From the NCBI GenBank assembly GCA_944391725.1, contig CALXUQ010000011.1:1-40248 (forward strand): DNA of 40,248 nucleotides. Reading direction: 5' to 3'. Origin of the DNA: an uncultured Alphaproteobacteria bacterium (GTDB lineage: Bacteria; Pseudomonadota; Alphaproteobacteria; RF32; CAG-239). Of this stretch, positions 35,393 to 40,248 are shown piece after piece. The position numbers and the translations under genes are program-made. The notes beneath the pieces were generated by a model, which was not told the origin of the DNA, ran no database searches, and was given only the letters and a program-made list of their open reading frames with translations. The number at the start of each line of letters is the position of its first letter. Positions within the stretch are counted from its first letter, which is position 1.

Positions 35393-36199
35393 CTAATCAA
35401 CCTTATAAGGCGGTTTATCCAAGCCTTTGAGCGAATAAGTAAACACTTCGCAGCCGTCTTTGGTCACACCCAACGAGTGTTCAAACTGGGCCGAAAGCGA
35501 CTTATCTCTGGTGGTGGCAGTCCAACCGTCAGCCAAAATAATCGCATCTTTTTTGCCAATATTAATCATCGGCTCAATGGTGAAGAACATACCCTCCTCT
35601 ATCAGCGGACCGGTACCTTTGCGACCGCAGTGCATGACATTGGGCTCATCGTGGAAAACTCGACCCAAGCCATGACCGCAGAACATATCAACTACCGAAT
35701 AGCCATATTTATGAGCATATTCCTCAATGACAGCTCCAATATCTCCCATGCGGGCTCCGGGTTTGACCACATCTATACCCCGCATTAAGCACTCGTAAGT
35801 AACATCGCAAAGTCGGGTGGCTTTGAGTTTGGGCTTGCCGGCATAATACATTCGGCTCGTATCGCCAAACCAACCATCCAGCGTCACCGTAACATCAATA
35901 TTTAAGATATCGCCATCAGCCAATTTGCGCTCATAGCTTGGTATGCCATGACATATCACATGGTTGATGGAGATACATAGGGTTTTGGTATAGCCCCGAT
36001 AGCCAAGGCATGATGGAATCGCGCCATGGGACAATATAAACTCTCTGGCCATATCATCCAACTCACCGGTGGAAACGCCCACTTTGACATAGGGGGTCAG
36101 ATAATCCAAGCACTCGGCCGCGAGTTTGCCGGCTTTGCGCATTCCTTCAAAATCTTCCGGCTCATAAATGGTGATGCCGTCTTTTCTCTTGTGTGACAA
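35393..36199 (-). CDS. map: Type I methionine aminopeptidase
   Basis: The enzyme removes the initiator methionine from nascent proteins and uses two metal ions. The metal ligands are visible: Asp in ILNIDVTVTLDGWFGDTSR (two Asp), His in GHGLGRVFH, Glu in FTIEPMIN, and a final Glu near the C-terminus (QFEHSLGV). The substrate-side His is in NHVICHGIP. I chose TTG at 36199, which follows GAGG at good spacing and gives 268 residues; a TTG at 36214 would add five residues but would overlap that ribosome-binding sequence. It begins the map-radC-DUF3750-helicase group and is divergent from tspO. Confidence 0.93.
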   Translation of the reverse strand: MSHKRKDGITIYEPEDFEGMRKAGKLAAECLDYLTPYVKVGVSTGELDDMAREFILSHGAIPSCLGYRGYTKTLCISINHVICHGIPSYERKLADGDILNIDVTVTLDGWFGDTSRMYYAGKPKLKATRLCDVTYECLMRGIDVVKPGARMGDIGAVIEEYAHKYGYSVVDMFCGHGLGRVFHDEPNVMHCGRKGTGPLIEEGMFFTIEPMINIGKKDAIILADGWTATTRDKSLSAQFEHSLGVTKDGCEVFTYSLKGLDKPPYKVD

Positions 36200-36290
36200 T
36201 TTTTCCTCTTTCAATTAAAACTAATTTTTTACTTTTGGATATTTTTACATCATTAAAATAATATTGCAATACTCCTAACACTTATTATTT

Positions 36291-36334
36291 ATATATAATA
36301 ACCTTGAAAGGAATATATAATAACCTTGAAAGGA
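36291..36334 (+). repeat. Perfect 22-bp tandem duplication upstream of tspO
   Basis: The unit at 36291-36312 is repeated exactly at 36313-36334. Each copy contains TATAAT (36294-36299 and 36315-36320) and AAGGA, so the -10-like sequence and the ribosome-binding sequence are both doubled. Only the second AAGGAGG is at the right distance from the start codon. Confidence 0.9.
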
Positions 36335-36341
36335 GGAAATC

Positions 36342-36797
36342 ATGATGAGAAAATTTGCTTATGCGCTATTGAGCGTGTTGATTGTGGGTTTGACCTTGTT
36401 GGGGTGCAAAATCTTTACCGAAGCCGGCATGGACACTTGGTATCCGATGGCACAAAAACCAATGTTTACCCCGCCCGATTATGTCTTCCCGATTGCCTGG
36501 AGCATTATTTATGCCATGCTCATCTTGACGGCTTATCGAATTTTTTATTATCGTTTGGGTTCGCCCATAATCGTTTTGTTTATCATTCAGCAAACCTTAC
36601 AAGTGTTGTGGTGTATGGTCTTTTTTGGAATGCAAAATTATCTGATGGGACTTATGGTGCTCTTAATGCTTGATTTAACGGTGCTTATTCTCATTTTCCG
36701 TTTGCAAAATCCCGACATTATCTCGGCACGGCTGATGTATCCGTATTTTATTTGGCTGTTGTTTGCAACTTATTTAAACCTCGGATTCATCTTCTAG
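36342..36797 (+). CDS. tspO: TspO/MBR family membrane protein
   Basis: TspO proteins are five-helix membrane proteins that bind porphyrins and respond to oxygen, light or stress. The 151-residue chain has five hydrophobic segments and the family landmarks: WYPMAQKPMFTPPDYVFPIAW, then LYA-like AMLILTAYRIF, the LQVLWCMVFFG region in place of the usual LNxxWSxxFF, and a closing PYFIWLLFATYLNLG. AAGGAGG is optimal for the ATG at 36342. The tandem duplication directly upstream may alter its expression. It is a lone gene, 109 bp before alaS. Confidence 0.85.
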   Translation: MMRKFAYALLSVLIVGLTLLGCKIFTEAGMDTWYPMAQKPMFTPPDYVFPIAWSIIYAMLILTAYRIFYYRLGSPIIVLFIIQQTLQVLWCMVFFGMQNYLMGLMVLLMLDLTVLILIFRLQNPDIISARLMYPYFIWLLFATYLNLGFIF

Positions 36798-36906
36798 GTC
36801 TAAACTTTGAAAAAAACAGTAATTTTGATAAAAAAATTATAGACAACCGCGGAGCTTTGTTCTATTTTACCAAGGTTAATAATTTTTTTATTTTTGGGAA
36901 GTAAAA

Positions 36907-39537
36907 ATGACTGTTACATTAAAAGAAATCAGAAGTACTTATTTGAACTTTTTTGCCAAGAACGGGCATAAAATCGTGCCTTCCAGTTCTTTGGTTCCGG
37001 ATAACGACCCGACGTTGATGTTTACGAACTCGGGTATGGTGCAATTTAAGAATATTTTGGCCGGTAACGAAACCCGTGATTATACTCGAGCGACAACTTC
37101 CCAAAAATCTGTTCGAGCCGGCGGTAAACACAATGACCTGGATAGTGTCGGTTATGACGTGCGCCACCACACCTTCTTTGAAATGCTCGGGAACTTCTCT
37201 TTTGGAGATTATTTCAAAGATGATGCCATTGCTTGGGCTTGGGAGCTTTTGACCAAAGAATTTGATATTCCTAAAGAACGCTTGGCCGTGACTATTTATC
37301 ATAATGATGATGAGGCCTATAACATTTGGAAAAAAGTTTCCGGTCTGCCCGATGATCGGATTATTCGCATTGCCACCAAAGATAACTTTTGGCAAATGGG
37401 TGATACCGGTCCTTGCGGCCCCTGCTCCGAAATTTTTTACGACCACGGGCCGGAAGTTTGGGGCGGGCTGCCCGGAACTCCCGAAGAAGACGGCGACCGC
37501 TGGATTGAGATTTGGAACCTCGTGTTTGACCAATTTGAGGATTTGCCCGACGGAACTCGAATTCCGCTCAAACGCCCCTCAATTGATACCGGCATGGGTT
37601 TGGAACGTATGACCGCTATTTTGCAAGGTGTGCACTCCAATTTTGAAATTGATATTTTCCAAAACCTTATCAAAGCTATTGCCGATATTGCCAACTCTGA
37701 CCCCAACGGGCCGCTGAAAGCTTCTCATAACGTGATTGCCGATCACTTGCGTTCCAGCTGTTTCTTGATTGCAGACGGCGTTTTACCCTCAAACGAAGGG
37801 CGCGGATACGTCTTGCGCCGTATTATGCGCAGAGCCATGCGTCATGTACATATGCTCGGAGTGAACGAGCCGATGATGTACAAGCTGGTACCGGCTCTGC
37901 AAGAGCAAATGGGCGAAGCTTATCCGGAACTCTATCGTGCCGAAGGTTTAATCACTGAAACCCTCAAAATGGAAGAAACTCGCTTTGGCAAGACACTTTC
38001 CAAAGGTTTGAGTATGCTCGATGCCGAAACCGAAAATCTTAAGCCAGGAGATAAATTCTCGGGTGAAACCGCATTCAAACTCTATGATACTTACGGTTTC
38101 CCGCTTGATTTGACCCAAGATGCACTCAAAAACAAAAATATTGAGGTCGATGTGGCCGGTTTTGATGCCGCCATGGAGCGTCAAAGAGCCGAAGCACGCA
38201 AAAACTGGGCCGGTTCGGGAGATGCCGGAACCGAAAAAATTTGGTTTGAGCTCAAAGACAAACTCGGGGCAACCGAATTTTTGGGTTACAATACACTTAA
38301 AAGCGACGGTATGATTATGGCCTTAGTACAAGACGGCAAAGAAACATCTTCCGTTACCAAAGGTGATTTCCAGCTCATTGCCAACCAGACACCTTTTTAT
38401 GGTGAATCCGGCGGACAACTTGGCGACACCGGTATTATTTCTAATGCATCATTTAAGGCCAAAGTTACCGATGTGAAGAAAAAGCTTGATGGTATGTTTG
38501 TGCACTACTGCACACTCATCAGCGGTGAAGCCAAACCCAATGAAACCGCCAGCTTTGAGGTAGACAAAGCATATCGCGCGGCCACTGCGGCTAACCACTC
38601 GGTTACCCACATTTTGCACCATGTTTTGCAAGAAAAATACGGCAAACAAGTTACACAGAAAGGCTCAATGGTGGCTCATGACAAAATGCGCTTTGATATT
38701 GCTTACAACAAACCTATCAGCGAGGAAGAGCTCCGCGAGATTGAAAATAAAGTAAATGCACTTATCCGTGCCAATGCTCCGGTTAATACCGTGTTGATGA
38801 GCAAAGACGAAGCTGTGGAACTCGGAGCAATGGCGCTGTTTGGTGAAAAATACGGCGATGAAGTGCGCGTGGTGATGATGGGTGAAAAAGATACCCCCTT
38901 CTCGATTGAGCTTTGCGGCGGTACTCATGTTCATCGTACCGGAGACATCGGGTACTTCAACATTGTATCCGAATCGGCTATTGCGGCCGGTGTGCGTCGT
39001 TTGGAATGTGTGACCGGTCCGGGGGCTGAGGCCTATGTGCAGGAAGTTGAAGACAAACTGCACCATGTGGCTCAAGCCTTGAAATCGAACCTAAACGATA
39101 TTGAGACCAGAATCCATGCCTTGCTCGAGGAAAAGAAAAAGCTTGAGGCTGACATCTTCAACCTCAAAAAGTCTTTTGTCAGCAACAAGGCTGCTGATAA
39201 TCAAGATAAAATTGAGACCGTCAACGGGGTTAAGTTCATTGGGCGTGAAATCCCCAATATTCACCCCAAAGAGCTCAAGGCCTTTATTGATGAAATTAAC
39301 CAGAAAATCGGCTCAGGTGTGGTGGTATTGGCCACCAATAAAGATGACAAAGCCTCCATTGTGGTCGGAGTAACCAAAGATTTGGTGAACAAATATTCCG
39401 CAATTGATTTGGTGAAAATCGGCTCGACGGCTGTGGGCGGAAACGGCGGCGGCGGTCGTCCGGATATGGCGCAAGCCGGTGGCCCTGACGGCAGTAAAAT
39501 CGGCGATGCAATTGCGGCCATCCGTAAGGCTTTGTAA
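36907..39537 (+). CDS. alaS: Alanine-tRNA ligase
   Basis: The enzyme charges tRNA-Ala. The 876-residue chain has the class II catalytic core (residues 1-240: [58 protein letters not shown]), a tRNA-binding middle, and the editing domain with [11 protein letters not shown] and CGGTHV, the zinc-binding pairs that clear mischarged Ser or Gly. The C-terminal part has a coiled coil followed by the glycine-rich C-Ala end ([16 protein letters not shown]). Length is normal. GGGAAG precedes the ATG. A strong terminator follows. Confidence 0.97.
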   Translation: MTVTLKEIRSTYLNFFAKNGHKIVPSSSLVPDNDPTLMFTNSGMVQFKNILAGNETRDYTRATTSQKSVRAGGKHNDLDSVGYDVRHHTFFEMLGNFSFGDYFKDDAIAWAWELLTKEFDIPKERLAVTIYHNDDEAYNIWKKVSGLPDDRIIRIATKDNFWQMGDTGPCGPCSEIFYDHGPEVWGGLPGTPEEDGDRWIEIWNLVFDQFEDLPDGTRIPLKRPSIDTGMGLERMTAILQGVHSNFEIDIFQNLIKAIADIANSDPNGPLKASHNVIADHLRSSCFLIADGVLPSNEGRGYVLRRIMRRAMRHVHMLGVNEPMMYKLVPALQEQMGEAYPELYRAEGLITETLKMEETRFGKTLSKGLSMLDAETENLKPGDKFSGETAFKLYDTYGFPLDLTQDALKNKNIEVDVAGFDAAMERQRAEARKNWAGSGDAGTEKIWFELKDKLGATEFLGYNTLKSDGMIMALVQDGKETSSVTKGDFQLIANQTPFYGESGGQLGDTGIISNASFKAKVTDVKKKLDGMFVHYCTLISGEAKPNETASFEVDKAYRAATAANHSVTHILHHVLQEKYGKQVTQKGSMVAHDKMRFDIAYNKPISEEELREIENKVNALIRANAPVNTVLMSKDEAVELGAMALFGEKYGDEVRVVMMGEKDTPFSIELCGGTHVHRTGDIGYFNIVSESAIAAGVRRLECVTGPGAEAYVQEVEDKLHHVAQALKSNLNDIETRIHALLEEKKKLEADIFNLKKSFVSNKAADNQDKIETVNGVKFIGREIPNIHPKELKAFIDEINQKIGSGVVVLATNKDDKASIVVGVTKDLVNKYSAIDLVKIGSTAVGGNGGGGRPDMAQAGGPDGSKIGDAIAAIRKAL

Positions 39538-39551
39538 TCTCTTAGCTAATC

Positions 39552-39584
39552 AAAAGTCCTCGAAGTTGTTCGGGGACTTTTTTT
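39552..39584 (+). terminator. Intrinsic terminator of alaS
   Basis: AGTCCTCG (39555-39562) pairs with CGGGGACT (39571-39578, one wobble) and is followed by T7. It lies about 15 bp after the alaS stop. Confidence 0.85.
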
Positions 39585-39679
39585 GTTTTTGCCAAATTTT
39601 CCCAAAAAAATTCTTGAACTTAGTTTTCTTTTGTGCTTTTCTTAAATACAAATCATGTATAATTTTAATTTTTTCAATT

Positions 39680-40078
39680 ATGGTACCATTAATTATTAAA
39701 AAGCATTTGTTATCTTCAGAAGTAGTGAAAAATCTTAAATCATTGACCAAAAATTTGCATTTAGCCTATGACGTAACGGAGATTTTGCCGCTTGCGATTA
39801 GTCTTAAAAAAGATTATCCGCACTTTAAGAAAGGTTCAACCTATTATGTGTGGCATATTATCGGAACTATCCTGAAGGGAAAAGAAGCCGGATATGAGAA
39901 ACATCTGATTTATAAGATGTATGAGGGAGATAATATTGAGTTTGATACAATTAAACTAGAGGACGTTGAAAAATGTGAAGTACTGAAAGAGAATTTTCAG
40001 TACAAAACCATAACTTATCAACGCAAAATTTCGCCCAAGTGGCATTATCCGTATTTTGTGCCGATTGAGGCGTATTGA
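39680..40078 (+). CDS. Hypothetical protein, 132 aa
   Basis: I do not recognise this protein. It is small, basic in its N-terminal third and without signal or membrane segments. Clear secondary-structure-like patches include a helix at 8-40, a GSTYYVWHIIGTIL stretch and a C-terminal KWHYPYFVPIEAY. I placed the start at the ATG at 39680, because the frame extends upstream into alaS and through its terminator, where translation is unlikely. No ribosome-binding sequence stands before it. TATAAT lies at 39658-39663, so the leader would be only about 10 bases. A strong terminator directly after it supports a real gene. Confidence 0.6.
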   Translation: MVPLIIKKHLLSSEVVKNLKSLTKNLHLAYDVTEILPLAISLKKDYPHFKKGSTYYVWHIIGTILKGKEAGYEKHLIYKMYEGDNIEFDTIKLEDVEKCEVLKENFQYKTITYQRKISPKWHYPYFVPIEAY

Positions 40079-40107
40079 TAATCTATAATCAGTAAAAACA
40101 ACTTTAG

Positions 40108-40134
40108 CTCCCGCATTTTAGCGGGAGTTTTTTT
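40108..40134 (+). terminator. Intrinsic terminator after the 132-aa gene
   Basis: CTCCCGC (40108-40114) pairs with GCGGGAG (40121-40127) around ATTTTA and is followed by T7. Confidence 0.88.
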
Positions 40135-40170
40135 GTGCTACTCGTAAAATAATTTTGTGCTATTTATGAA

Positions 40171-40203
40171 ACAAAAAAAGTAACCCACCGGCTTAGCCGG
40201 TGG
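40171..40203 (-). terminator. Hairpin near right edge, likely terminator of a minus-strand gene outside the window
   Basis: CCACCGGC (40185-40192) pairs perfectly with GCCGGTGG (40196-40203) around TTA. On the minus strand GTTAC and then TTTTTTT follow. Subterminal hairpins of IS200/IS605 elements can look similar, so an element end is a second possibility. The 45 bp to its right show no decisive feature. Confidence 0.5.
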
Positions 40204-40248
40204 TTCTTCATAAGCGGGTGTAACCCTAATGGTGCCAGCAAACGCCTT

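Noticed and set aside
36919-37533. 204-codon minus-strand open frame opposite alaS
   Set aside because: alaS catalytic motifs occupy the same DNA on the plus strand. The antisense frame has no family resemblance.
39479-39679. Upstream extension of the 132-residue gene into the end of alaS
   Set aside because: It would have to be translated through the alaS terminator and in another frame of a conserved glycine-rich end. The ATG at 39680 is the better start.

Overview
The window reads as chromosome of a low-GC, Gram-negative alphaproteobacterium, possibly one of the gut-dwelling lineages; the taxon is inferred and no 16S gene is present. Three things point that way. The tpiA-secG-pyrG-kdsA order with a divergent ppiD-like gene is typical of Alphaproteobacteria. 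dusB lies next to trkA. Lipopolysaccharide genes (kdsA, msbA, pagP) imply an outer membrane. Most genes lie on the minus strand.

Left part (1-11.4 kb, all minus). A compact transcription unit runs from parC through a 60-residue protein, a 1333-residue membrane-anchored coiled-coil protein (TipN-like by architecture), a 131-residue unknown, dusB, trkA and a HAD phosphatase cut by the left edge. Stop/start overlaps or very short gaps are frequent, except for a 173-bp gap holding a perfect 15-bp palindrome. recO and kdsA sit directly upstream of parC. The ntrB-ntrC-ntrY-ntrX block that commonly separates dusB from trkA in this class is absent.

Middle part (11.4-21.2 kb). An unknown 335-residue gene and a clear lipid A palmitoyltransferase gene (pagP) are inserted between kdsA and pyrG. 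Then come pyrG, secG and tpiA (minus), ppiD-like (plus), an LprI-like secreted protein (minus), tRNA-Pro(TGG) and tRNA-Arg(TCT) (plus). A 342-bp stretch after the tRNAs holds a 73-bp segment present twice, exactly 250 bp apart, around a possible structured small RNA. An MsbA-type exporter follows on the minus strand.

Surface-glycan block (21.3-32.3 kb, minus). By eye this is much richer in A+T than its surroundings, most strongly from 22.3 to 27.6 kb, which suggests acquisition by transfer. It holds a divergent PRPP-synthetase-like gene, a hexapeptide acyltransferase, a protein with two DUF1796 domains, a GT8 glycosyltransferase, two paralogous two-part HAD proteins (COG5610 type), a broken GT32 glycosyltransferase, and a separate GT2-GT8 fusion. 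Three of these otherwise unrelated enzymes end in the same kind of tail, built from degenerate ~20-residue repeats around Y-x-L-F-G-x-x-P-x-x-K-I. This shared tail is the strongest candidate here for something undescribed.

Right part (32.3-40.2 kb). A minus-strand group (map, radC, a DUF3750 protein and a Pif1/RecD-type helicase with a WYL-like end) is followed on the plus strand by tspO (preceded by a perfect 22-bp tandem duplication that doubles its -10-like and ribosome-binding sequences), alaS and an unknown 132-residue protein. A terminator-like hairpin near the right edge belongs to a minus-strand gene outside the window.
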